Positions 1 through 5,898 of a DNA stretch of 5,953 bases are shown in pieces (position 1 is the stretch's first letter; the number at the start of each line of letters is the position of its first letter). Both the position numbers and the translations under genes were made by a program. The notes under the pieces are model-generated. The model did no database searches and had not been told where the DNA came from. It saw only the letters and a program-made list of their open reading frames with translations. The DNA comes from Acidimicrobiia bacterium UBA6912 (GTDB taxonomy: Bacteria > Actinomycetota > Acidimicrobiia > Spongiisociales > UBA5794), in the NCBI GenBank assembly GCA_002450985.1, contig DKBA01000190.1, positions 4,416-10,368 of the forward strand, written 5' to 3'.

Positions 1-968
1 TCGGCGAGGGGGGCTACCAGGTCGGTAACTTCCCTCCGCTCTGGTCGGAGTGGAACGGCCGCTACCGCGACGAGGTGCGCGACTACTGGCGGGGACAGGA
101 CCAGTCGCTCGCCGAGCTCGCCGCCCGGTTCACCGGCAGCTCGGACCTGTACGAGGCCACGGGCCGTCGCCCGTACGCCAGCGTCAACTTCATCAGCGCT
201 CACGATGGCTTCACGCTGCGGGATCTCGTGTCGTACGACCACAAGCACAACGAGGCGAACCTCGAGGGCAACCGGGATGGCACCGACGACAACCGGTCGT
301 GGAACTCCGGCACCGAGGGTCCAACCGACGATGCCGCGGTCAGGGAACGTCGCGGGCGGCGGGCGCGCAGCCTCCTCGCCACGCTCCTGCTCTCTCAAGG
401 CATCCCGATGATCCTCGGCGGCGACGAGCGGGGTCGCACCCAAGGCGGGAACAACAACGCCTACTGCCAGGACAACGACATCTCCTGGTTCGATTGGGAC
501 GAGGCCGATGCGGAGATGCTTCGCTTCACCCGCCGCCTCGTTGCGTTTCGCCGGGCGCATCCGGTGTTCCGACGCCGCCGCTGGTTCCAGGGACGGCGCA
601 TCCACGGCGCCGGCGTCGAGGACATCGCGTGGTTCTCCAACGTCGGCACCGAGATGACGACCGAGCAGTGGGAGACCGGCTACGTCAAGACGCTGGGCGT
701 GTACTTGAACGGTGACGGCATTCGCCATCCCGACGCCAGGGGCCGGCGGATCACGGACGGCACCTTCTACGTGCTCTTCAACGCCCACTCCGAGAGCGTC
801 GACTTCACCTTGCCGCCGGCCGAGCTCGGCGGATCGTGGATCGTCGAGCTCTCCACCGCCAACCCGGAGGTGACCCCCAGCGACGGGATCCGGTACGAGG
901 CCGCTGCGACGGTCGCCGTGCCGTCCTGGTCGTTGCTGGTGCTGCGCTGTGAGCAGCAAGGATCATGA
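1..968 (+). CDS. glgX: Glycogen debranching enzyme GlgX, C-terminal part (5' end outside window)
   Basis: The reading frame is open from position 3 and runs to TGA at 966-968, giving 321 residues of a protein that is usually about 700 long. The start lies upstream of the window; the in-frame GTG at 75 is internal, because conserved sequence (GEGGYQVGNFPPLWSEWNG) precedes it. GlgX is a cytoplasmic GH13 enzyme that hydrolyses alpha-1,6 branches of glycogen or limit dextrin. Visible family marks are the region-IV motif FISAHDGFTLRD, whose Asp (visible residue 68) would be the transition-state-stabilising acid, and the GlgX/TreX-type stretch GDERGRTQGGNNNAYCQDND (about 140-159) followed by SWFDW. 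A C-terminal beta domain probably starts near residue 205. The catalytic nucleophile and acid/base regions are out of view. It converges on smpB and has no visible functional link to it. Isoamylase or TreX of the same subfamily is the alternative name; the family is certain. Confidence 0.93.
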   Translation, partial: GEGGYQVGNFPPLWSEWNGRYRDEVRDYWRGQDQSLAELAARFTGSSDLYEATGRRPYASVNFISAHDGFTLRDLVSYDHKHNEANLEGNRDGTDDNRSWNSGTEGPTDDAAVRERRGRRARSLLATLLLSQGIPMILGGDERGRTQGGNNNAYCQDNDISWFDWDEADAEMLRFTRRLVAFRRAHPVFRRRRWFQGRRIHGAGVEDIAWFSNVGTEMTTEQWETGYVKTLGVYLNGDGIRHPDARGRRITDGTFYVLFNAHSESVDFTLPPAELGGSWIVELSTANPEVTPSDGIRYEAAATVAVPSWSLLVLRCEQQGS

Positions 969-1030
969 GCAGCGACGCGACTCTGCCCACAGCTCCCCCG
1001 TCCTGCCACCGCTCCAGATCGGCCCGAGAT
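969..1030. other. Convergent intergenic gap between glgX and smpB, no terminator seen
   Basis: These 62 bases separate the TGA of glgX (+) from the TGA of smpB (-). I looked on both strands for a GC-rich hairpin followed by a T run and found none. The best inverted match is a 4-bp GCAG/CTGC pair (969-972 with 983-986), too weak to call. Termination here is probably factor-dependent, or transcripts overlap into the neighbouring genes. Confidence 0.5.
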
Positions 1031-1501
1031 TCAGCGCACCCGGCCGCGGGCCCGGTCCATCTCCCGCTGCTGCTCGCGTTCCTTGATCCGCTGTCGCTTG
1101 TCGATGGTCCGGCGGCCTTTGGCGAGCGCCAGCTCGACCTTGGCGAGCCCCTCCGTCAGGTACACGCTGAGAGGGATCAAGGTGAGACCCGCCTCGTTGA
1201 CCTTGCCGATGAGCCGCTCGATCTCGCGCCGGTGCAGCAACAGCTTCCGGGGCCGCTCCGGCTCGTGGCCGCCGAGATGGGCGAACTTGTACGGGGCGAT
1301 GTGGGCGCTGGTCAACCACACCTCCCCTCCTCGGATCTCGGCGTACGCATCCTTGAGCTGCACCTGGCCGGCGCGCACGCTCTTGATCTCCGACCCGGTG
1401 AGCGCGATGCCGCACTCGATGGTCTCCAACACGTCGTAGTCGTGGCGGGCGCGACGGTTCGTCGCCACGACCTTCCGACCCGAGCCACCCTTGCGCGCCA
1501 T
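1031..1501 (-). CDS. smpB: SsrA (tmRNA)-binding protein SmpB
   Basis: This 156-residue protein has the usual SmpB length. SmpB binds the tRNA-like domain of tmRNA and brings it to ribosomes stalled on non-stop mRNA, so that the nascent chain is tagged for degradation and the ribosome released. The N-terminal half carries the family core: ATNRRARHDYDVLETIECGI (13-32), LTGSEIKSVRAGQVQLKDAY (34-53), and a following stretch ending SAHIAPYKFA. The basic C-terminal tail KGRRTIDKRQRIKEREQQRE (128-147) is the segment that in other SmpBs folds into the empty mRNA channel. The ATG start (1501-1499) shares one base with the TGA of the upstream M23 gene (TGATG). No Shine-Dalgarno is apparent just upstream (CCCTACCTC), so translation probably depends on coupling or re-initiation. 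It is the last gene of the ftsEX block. The frame stays open a long way upstream of the ATG, but that part is antisense-like, Arg/Gly-rich shadow sequence inside the M23 gene. Confidence 0.97.
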   Translation of the reverse strand: MARKGGSGRKVVATNRRARHDYDVLETIECGIALTGSEIKSVRAGQVQLKDAYAEIRGGEVWLTSAHIAPYKFAHLGGHEPERPRKLLLHRREIERLIGKVNEAGLTLIPLSVYLTEGLAKVELALAKGRRTIDKRQRIKEREQQREMDRARGRVR

Positions 1502-2727
1502 CAGAGGTAGGGCGCCGGATCCACCGGCGAGCCGTTGATCCGCACTTCGAAGTGCAGGTGAGGTCCGGTGGACAGGCCCGTCGATCCGACGTAGCCGATG
1601 ACGTCGCCGGCGCCGACGCCGGCGCCGTACCCGACGGCCAGCTCCGACTGGTGGGCATAGAGGGTTGCCATGCCTCCGCCGTGATCGATCACGATGGTGT
1701 TGCCGTAGCCTCCGAACCATCCGGCGAGGATGACGCGCCCGCCCTGCGCCGCCCGGATCTCCTGACCGTACGGCGCCGTGAAGTCGATGCCGGTGTGCAT
1801 TCGGACGTAGCCGAGGATCGGGTGGGTGCGAGGACCGAACCCTGACGTGATCCGGCCCGGCACGGGACGGACGAACGCCCCGGTCGACGTGTCCCCGCCC
1901 CCGGCATCGGCCGTGTCGCCGGTCGTGTCTCCCGCAGCCTGCTCCGCGGCGATGGCGGCCTCGATGCGGCCCTGCTCCGCCTCGAGCGAGGCGAGCTCGC
2001 CCTCGAACGCCTCGATGGAGGTGTCCAGCTCGGCGAGATTCGCTCTCTGGTTGGCGAGTTCCGTCTCGATCGCGGCCTGCTGGTCTGCGAGCTGGGCGTT
2101 GAGATCGGTCAGCTCGCCCTCGAGGCGACCGAGCTCCGCGATGGCTTCGGTCAGCGACCGCTCCCGGGCCCGAACTCGTTCGGCCTGCTCCTCCTCGAGA
2201 CGCTGCAGCGCCTCGTACACGACGATGGCGCGCGAGTTCTCGGTGGCGATCCGGTCCAGGTACTCCAGCCCCACGTTGATGTCGCTCAGGTGCGCCGCCG
2301 ACAGGGCGAGGTAGGTCTCGTCCTGCCCCGAGCCCATGTAGAGCTCGCGCGCCCACTGCACGGCCTCGTCCCTGCCGGTGTCGAGCTCGTCCTGGGTCCT
2401 GGCGAGCTCCGCGTGCAACGTCTCGAGCTGGGCGCGGGCCGTGGCGAGGAGATCCTGGTGCTCGCCGAGTTGGGCGTGCACCGTGTCCAGCTGGAGCCGG
2501 GTACGGCCCACGTCGACGAGGAGGTCGTCGAGGCGGGTCTCGGTGTCGACGATGTCGGTGGCCAGCGTCGAGCGGTTCTCGCCCGCCGCGGCGATCTGAG
2601 ACGACACCTCGGCGACCCGGCTCTCCACCTGTTCGAGATCGTCCTCGAGGTCGAGGGCGCGGACCGGCGCCGCAGCGGCGATGGCAACGGTGAGCGCGGC
2701 CAGCACGAGGAGGAATCGGCGGCTCAC
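1501..2727 (-). CDS. Secreted coiled-coil M23 (LytM) murein peptidase, EnvC-like FtsEX partner
   Basis: This 408-residue exported protein probably cleaves peptidoglycan cross-bridges at the septum. Residues 1-24 are a Sec signal peptide (MSRR, a hydrophobic run, then VRA before L25). Residues about 26-262 are rich in Glu, Gln, Leu and Ala with heptad spacing, a long coiled coil as in EnvC and PcsB. A Gly/Asp/Thr linker follows (about 266-283), then the M23 domain (286-408). Expected zinc ligands are present (H311 and D315 in MHTGIDF, H392 in HLHFE), as are the catalytic histidines (H359 in YAHQ, H390), so the domain should be active. The GTG start overlaps the ftsX stop by four bases (GTGA). 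The ribosome-binding site is weak (GAG about 5 bases upstream), so coupling to ftsX is likely. It lies directly downstream of ftsEX, where FtsEX-controlled hydrolases are often encoded. Whether FtsX binds the coiled coil is inference; a stand-alone murein hydrolase is the alternative. Confidence 0.92.
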   Translation of the reverse strand: MSRRFLLVLAALTVAIAAAAPVRALDLEDDLEQVESRVAEVSSQIAAAGENRSTLATDIVDTETRLDDLLVDVGRTRLQLDTVHAQLGEHQDLLATARAQLETLHAELARTQDELDTGRDEAVQWARELYMGSGQDETYLALSAAHLSDINVGLEYLDRIATENSRAIVVYEALQRLEEEQAERVRARERSLTEAIAELGRLEGELTDLNAQLADQQAAIETELANQRANLAELDTSIEAFEGELASLEAEQGRIEAAIAAEQAAGDTTGDTADAGGGDTSTGAFVRPVPGRITSGFGPRTHPILGYVRMHTGIDFTAPYGQEIRAAQGGRVILAGWFGGYGNTIVIDHGGGMATLYAHQSELAVGYGAGVGAGDVIGYVGSTGLSTGPHLHFEVRINGSPVDPAPYL

Positions 2728-3605
2728 GTTCTCAAGTATCTGTGCACCGCCAGGCTGAGGCTCGAACCGATGGCTCCGACCAGCACTCCGAAAGCCAACG
2801 TGAGAACACCCCAGCGCACCAGGAACTCATTACCGATCTGAATGTCGATGAACGAGGGAAGCTCGGTGAGTCGGTCGAGCGACAGCCGGTAGACCCCGAC
2901 CGCCACTCCGATGGCGATGACACCTCCGAACAAGCCCTCGATCATCCCCTCCAGCAGGAACGGGATGCGCACGAACGAGTTCGACGCACCTACTAATCGC
3001 ATGATCTCGATCTCCTCGCGCCGCGCGTAGATCGCCATGTGGATCGTGTTGGCGATGAGGGCGACGGCGGCGACACCGAGCGCGATCGACAGTACCCAGA
3101 ACACGACGCGTAATCCGTCGCGGAGCCGGGCGAGGGCATCGACCTGCGGGCCGGCGGTGATGATGCGCTCGACCCCGGGCGAACCCTGGAGCCGCTGCAC
3201 GATGGTGTCGTACTCGTTGAGGTCCACCGGCCGCACCCGGAGGGAGGCGGGGAGGATCGTCGGCTGTTCCTCGATCACGCGCCGCGCCGCCGCGTTGTTC
3301 CGCAGCAGCTCGAGCGCCTCGTCGTACGCCTCGGCTTTCGACAGGTAGAAGACGTCCGCCACCTCCGGCCAGCTCTCGACCTCGGCCTGGAGGGCGTCGA
3401 TGTCCCGGAACTCGTCGCGCAGGAACACGATCACCCGCACGTCCTCCGACCAGCGCAGGGTGTTGATGCGGGCGATCTCACCGAAGATCAGCGTGCCGAA
3501 CATCAGCAACAAAGAGATGAAGACGGCGAGGATCGCCCCGAGGACCACCAAGGCATTGCGGCGGATGTTGTTGAACGCCTCAAGGAAGACGTACTGGAGG
3601 CTCAC
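2724..3605 (-). CDS. ftsX: Cell division protein FtsX (permease-like subunit of FtsEX)
   Basis: At 293 residues this matches actinobacterial FtsX. FtsX is the integral-membrane half of the FtsEX complex at the divisome; it does not transport a substrate but passes FtsE ATPase cycles to a periplasmic murein hydrolase or its activator. Four membrane segments are visible: TM1 about 19-42, then an extracytoplasmic domain about 43-165, TM2 about 166-190, TM3 about 216-240 and TM4 about 264-287. The cytoplasmic loop after TM2 has the conserved ARREEIEIMRLVGAS signature (194-208), expected to contact FtsE. The N-terminal FNNIRRNALV is also typical. The start is GTG at 3605-3603, overlapping the ftsE TGA by four bases (GTGA), with a good Shine-Dalgarno GAGGA (3616-3612) six bases upstream, inside the end of ftsE. 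It overlaps the M23 gene in the same way at its 3' end. Confidence 0.96.
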   Translation of the reverse strand: MSLQYVFLEAFNNIRRNALVVLGAILAVFISLLLMFGTLIFGEIARINTLRWSEDVRVIVFLRDEFRDIDALQAEVESWPEVADVFYLSKAEAYDEALELLRNNAAARRVIEEQPTILPASLRVRPVDLNEYDTIVQRLQGSPGVERIITAGPQVDALARLRDGLRVVFWVLSIALGVAAVALIANTIHMAIYARREEIEIMRLVGASNSFVRIPFLLEGMIEGLFGGVIAIGVAVGVYRLSLDRLTELPSFIDIQIGNEFLVRWGVLTLAFGVLVGAIGSSLSLAVHRYLRT

Positions 3606-4528
3606 GGCGCATCCTCGTCGCGCAACTCCTCGTCCACCGGCATCGCCTCGAGTCCCGGCACCGAGTGCTCGCCGTCGGTTCGCGGCGTAGCCGGTGGTTC
3701 GCTGGGAGCAACGGCTGCCGGAGGCGGTCCGGCGACGGGCGTCGCGCTGGCCGCGGGCGCAGGTGGGGCGGGCGGGATGTCGGGCTCGGCGGCGCTCACC
3801 GGCGGAATGGGAGCGAGCTCCTCGGTGATCTCCCCCGCCGTGCGCAGCCGGCGTTCGTAGACGCCGCCGTGCTGGTCACGGACGACGCGGCCCCGCTCCA
3901 ACTGGACCACCCGGCGCCGCATCGCATCGACGATGGCGTGGTCGTGCGTCGCCATCACGACGGTCGTGCCGGTGCGGTTGATGCGGTCGAGGATGCGCAT
4001 GATGCCGACCGACGTCGCCGGGTCGAGGTTTCCGGTTGGCTCGTCGGCCAGCAGGATCAAGGGACGATTGACGAACGCCCTGGCGATGGACACCCGCTGT
4101 TGCTCGCCGCCGGAGAGCTGGCGTGGGTAGCGGTCGGCGTTGGCGGAGAGGCCGACGAGCTTCAGGACCTGCGGCACCTGGTTGCGGATCACCGAGCGCG
4201 GCCTGCCCGTCACCTCGAGGGCAAACGCCACGTTCTCGTAGACGGTCTTCGTCGGGAGCAGCTTGAAGTCCTGAAAGACGGTGCCGATCGAACGGCGCAA
4301 GTGCGGGATCTTCCAGTTGGCCAGGTCGGAGGCGTGCTTCCCGGCGACCCAGATGTCGCCCGACGTGGGGCGCTCTTCTCGCATCATGAGCCGGATCAGG
4401 GTGGACTTGCCCGAGCCCGACGGACCGACGAGGAACACGAACTCGCCCTTGGCGATCTCGAGCGCAACGTCTTTGACCGCGACGACGCCACCGTCGTACA
4501 CCTTCGTCACATTCTGGAGACGGATCAT
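3602..4528 (-). CDS. ftsE: Cell division ATP-binding protein FtsE with long Pro/Ala-rich C-terminal tail
   Basis: FtsE is the cytoplasmic ABC ATPase that drives FtsX at the division site. The ATPase core has Walker A GPSGSGKST (35-43), Q-loop Q86 in VFQDFKLLP, signature LSGGEQQR (138-145), Walker B ILLADE (158-163, catalytic E163), NLD D-loop (167-169) and switch H195 in ATHD; every catalytic motif is intact. The family normally ends near residue 220-230. Here the core ends about GGVYE (225) and an extra ~80 residues follow, first rich in Pro and Ala (about 239-283), then acidic (ending DEELRDEDAP). The start chosen is ATG at 4528 (MIRLQNVTKVYDGG), with GAGGA (4536-4532) three bases upstream; an in-frame ATG at 4573 lacks a ribosome-binding site and would add 15 residues unlike the family. 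It is the first gene of the overlapping ftsEX-M23-smpB set. The role of the tail is unknown. Confidence 0.96.
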   Translation of the reverse strand: MIRLQNVTKVYDGGVVAVKDVALEIAKGEFVFLVGPSGSGKSTLIRLMMREERPTSGDIWVAGKHASDLANWKIPHLRRSIGTVFQDFKLLPTKTVYENVAFALEVTGRPRSVIRNQVPQVLKLVGLSANADRYPRQLSGGEQQRVSIARAFVNRPLILLADEPTGNLDPATSVGIMRILDRINRTGTTVVMATHDHAIVDAMRRRVVQLERGRVVRDQHGGVYERRLRTAGEITEELAPIPPVSAAEPDIPPAPPAPAASATPVAGPPPAAVAPSEPPATPRTDGEHSVPGLEAMPVDEELRDEDAP

Positions 4529-4531
4529 GGG

Positions 4532-4536
4532 TCCTC
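4532..4536 (-). promoter_or_regulatory. Ribosome-binding site deciding the ftsE start
   Basis: On the minus strand GAGGA lies three bases before the ATG at 4528 (GCGAGGACCCATG). The spacing is short but usable, and it fixes this ATG rather than the in-frame ATG at 4573, which is preceded by GGGCTCATCCAACAGAA with no purine-rich site. Confidence 0.6.
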
Positions 4537-4606
4537 GCTGTGGGATCGACGGCGCAGCGCGCACCGCCCCCATTTCTGTTGGATGAGCCCCTACTCCGCC
4601 CGCTGG

Positions 4607-4634
4607 ATGGTAACCACGCCACGGATGAACACAA
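4607..4634 (-). promoter_or_regulatory. Weak candidate promoter for the ftsEX operon
   Basis: Reading the minus strand, TTGTGT (4634-4629) is followed after 16 bases by TACCAT (4612-4607). The first shares TTG with the sigma70-type -35 box and the second keeps the TA...T frame of a -10 box. Transcription would begin near 4600 and leave a leader of about 70 bases before ftsE. The match is poor and no start-site data are available; transcription could also read through from prfB. Treat it as a place to look. Confidence 0.2.
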
Positions 4635-4643
4635 AGCTTCTAC

Positions 4644-4658
4644 GGCGCCTCCGGCGCC
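4644..4658. repeat. GGCGCC-TCC-GGCGCC short hairpin
   Basis: Two copies of the self-complementary hexamer GGCGCC (4644-4649 and 4653-4658) flank three bases and can form a 6-bp GC-only stem. On the minus strand the hairpin is followed by GTAGAAGCTTTGTG, not a run of T, so a classical intrinsic terminator for prfB is not supported. It abuts and partly overlaps the heptad repeat element. Confidence 0.5.
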
Positions 4659-4776
4659 CGGTATCCGGTAGCCAGTATTCGGTATCCGGTACCGACCGAA
4701 CCGTATGGCGGAGCGGACACCTGACACACCGAACCAACGTCAATTGCGAAACAAGGGCTACCGGATACCGGATACC
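4653..4776. repeat. Heptameric (GGATACC-type) inverted repeat element between prfB and ftsE
   Basis: Two arrays of 7-bp units face each other. On the minus strand, 4694 to 4660 reads CGGTACC, GGATACC, GAATACT, GGCTACC, GGATACC, with a degenerate sixth unit GGGCGCC (4659-4653). On the plus strand, 4756 to 4776 reads GGCTACC, GGATACC, GGATACC. The arrays give a perfect 16-bp inverted repeat, 4658-4673 against 4756-4771, around an 82-base spacer, so a long hairpin is possible in DNA or RNA. The right arm ends five bases beyond the prfB stop codon. The whole unit of about 120 bp resembles a short intergenic repetitive element (REP-, MITE- or STRR-like), but no such named family is recognised and only this one copy can be seen here. 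It could also be a local expansion of a heptamer. Confidence 0.75.
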
Positions 4777-4781
4777 TTTGC

Positions 4782-5898
4782 CTACTCGTTCTCGTGTGCC
4801 GCTCTTCGCCACTGGAGGTAGGCGTCCATGAACGGCTCGATGTCGCCGTCGAGCACGCCGCCGACATTGCCCACCTCGAGATCGGTCCGCAGGTCTTTCA
4901 CGAGCTGATACGGCTGGAGCACGTACGACCGGATCTGCCGTCCCCATCCGGCCTCGGTCTGCTCTCCGCGAATGGTGGCGATCTCCTTCGCCTGCTCGGC
5001 GCGAGCATGCTCGGCGAGGCGCGAGGCCAGGATCTGCATGGCGCGGTTCTTGTTCTGGAGCTGCGAGCGCTCGTTCTGGCAGGCGACCACGATCCCGGTG
5101 GGGAGATGCGTGATGCGGACCGCCGAGTCGGACGTGTTGACGTGCTGCCCGCCGGCGCCCTGCGATCGGTAGGTGTCGACCCGCAGATCCTCCTCGTTGA
5201 TCTCGACGTCGTTCACCTCGACCTCAGGGACGACGTCGACACCGGCGAACGACGTATGCCGGCGCGACGCCGAGTCGAACGGGCTGATGCGCACCAGGCG
5301 GTGCACTCCGCGCTCGGACTCGAACATGCCGTAGGCGTGGTCGCCGGTGACCGTGAGCGTTGCGGACTTGATGCCCGCTTCCTCACCCGGTGAGACCTCG
5401 TCGAGCTCGAAACGGAACGACGAGCGCTCCAGATAGCGCACGTACATACGCAGCAGCATCTCGGCCCAGTCGTGCGCCTCGACGCCGCCAGCCCCGGCGT
5501 GGATCGAGACGATGGCAGGCCGATCGTCGTACTCGGCGTAGAAGAGCGTCTCCCGCTCCAGCTTGGCGAGGATGCGCTCCACGTCGAGCAGCTCGGCGGC
5601 GACTTCCGCTGCCGCCGACTCGTCCGCCTCCTCGGCGGCGAGATCGAGCAGCACCTCCCCGTCCTCGATGCGCTGTTGCAGCTCCTCGATCTGAGCGATG
5701 GTCGCCTCGTGCTGGGACAGCTTGCGAGTGACCGCCAGCGCCCGCTCCTGGTCGTCCCACAGATCCGGAGCGGCCGCAGCCGCCCTCAGCTCGGTCAGCT
5801 CCTCGATCTTGCGATCGACGTCAAAGGAACCTCCTGGCATCGTCCAGCCGCGACTGGAGCTCCTTCAACTTGGCACGGGGATCGAATTCGGTGGACAT
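4782..5898 (-). CDS. prfB: Peptide chain release factor 2 (RF2), expressed by programmed +1 frameshift
   Basis: RF2 recognises UGA and UAA in the ribosomal A site and triggers hydrolysis of the peptidyl-tRNA ester. The gene is split between two frames: ATG at 5898, 25 codons, in-frame TGA at 5823-5821, then +1 slippage skipping T5823 and continuing in the second frame to TAG at 4784-4782. The product is 371 residues (E. coli RF2 has 365). Visible marks are the codon-recognition tripeptide SPF (205-207), which distinguishes RF2 from RF1 (PxT type), and GGQ (249-251) in SQGAGGQHVNTSDSAVRITH, whose Gln acts at the peptidyl-transferase centre and is normally methylated by PrmC. The N-terminal helical domain (about 1-110) is Ala/Glu-rich. 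The ribosome-binding site is modest (GAGAG upstream of AGCTC-ATG). A second-frame ATG at 5840 would give 352 residues, but it lacks the normal N-terminus and is not believed to be the start. No stop or frameshift other than the programmed one is seen. Confidence 0.97.
5820..5835 (-). promoter_or_regulatory. Programmed +1 frameshift site of prfB
   Basis: The minus strand reads AGG AGG TTC CTT TGA C. AGGAGG (5835-5830) is an internal Shine-Dalgarno with full anti-SD complementarity, three bases from the slippery CTT (5826-5824). Next come the in-frame UGA (5823-5821) and the C (5820) that makes a weak UGAC stop. This is the canonical layout, with UGA as codon 26, as in E. coli (AGGGGG TAT CTT TGA C). 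When RF2 is scarce the ribosome pauses at UGA, slips to UUU and reads GAC next; when RF2 is abundant it terminates after 25 residues. The result is autoregulation of RF2 level. Confidence 0.96.

Noticed and set aside
50..715. A 221-codon Arg-rich plus-strand frame overlapping glgX
   Set aside because: It is an out-of-frame shadow of glgX; the glgX frame carries the conserved GH13 motifs in this stretch.
1502..2356. N-terminal extension of smpB (the frame is open up to 2356)
   Set aside because: SmpB is already full length (156 residues) from the ATG at 1501. The upstream part is Arg/Gly-rich nonsense inside the M23 gene, whose own frame has a signal peptide and zinc-site residues.
4644..4700. 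Intrinsic terminator for prfB
   Set aside because: Hairpins can form, but no T run follows any of them on the minus strand, so a rho-independent terminator is not supported.
4653..4776. CRISPR array
   Set aside because: The repeat units are only 7 bp, directly adjacent, degenerate and in opposite orientations, with no unique spacers of regular length.
3665..4831. A 388-codon plus-strand open frame opposite ftsE
   Set aside because: It lies antisense to ftsE with intact ABC motifs and runs into the intergenic repeat and the end of prfB. Its product shows no recognisable domain and has the biased Arg/Asp/Gly/Leu composition of a high-GC shadow frame.
5821..5840. prfB as a pseudogene because of the in-frame TGA, or a true start at the ATG at 5840
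   Set aside because: The TGA sits at codon 26 in a complete frameshift context (AGGAGG, CTT TGA C), and the residues encoded before it form the normal RF2 N-terminus. The gene is intact and recoded.
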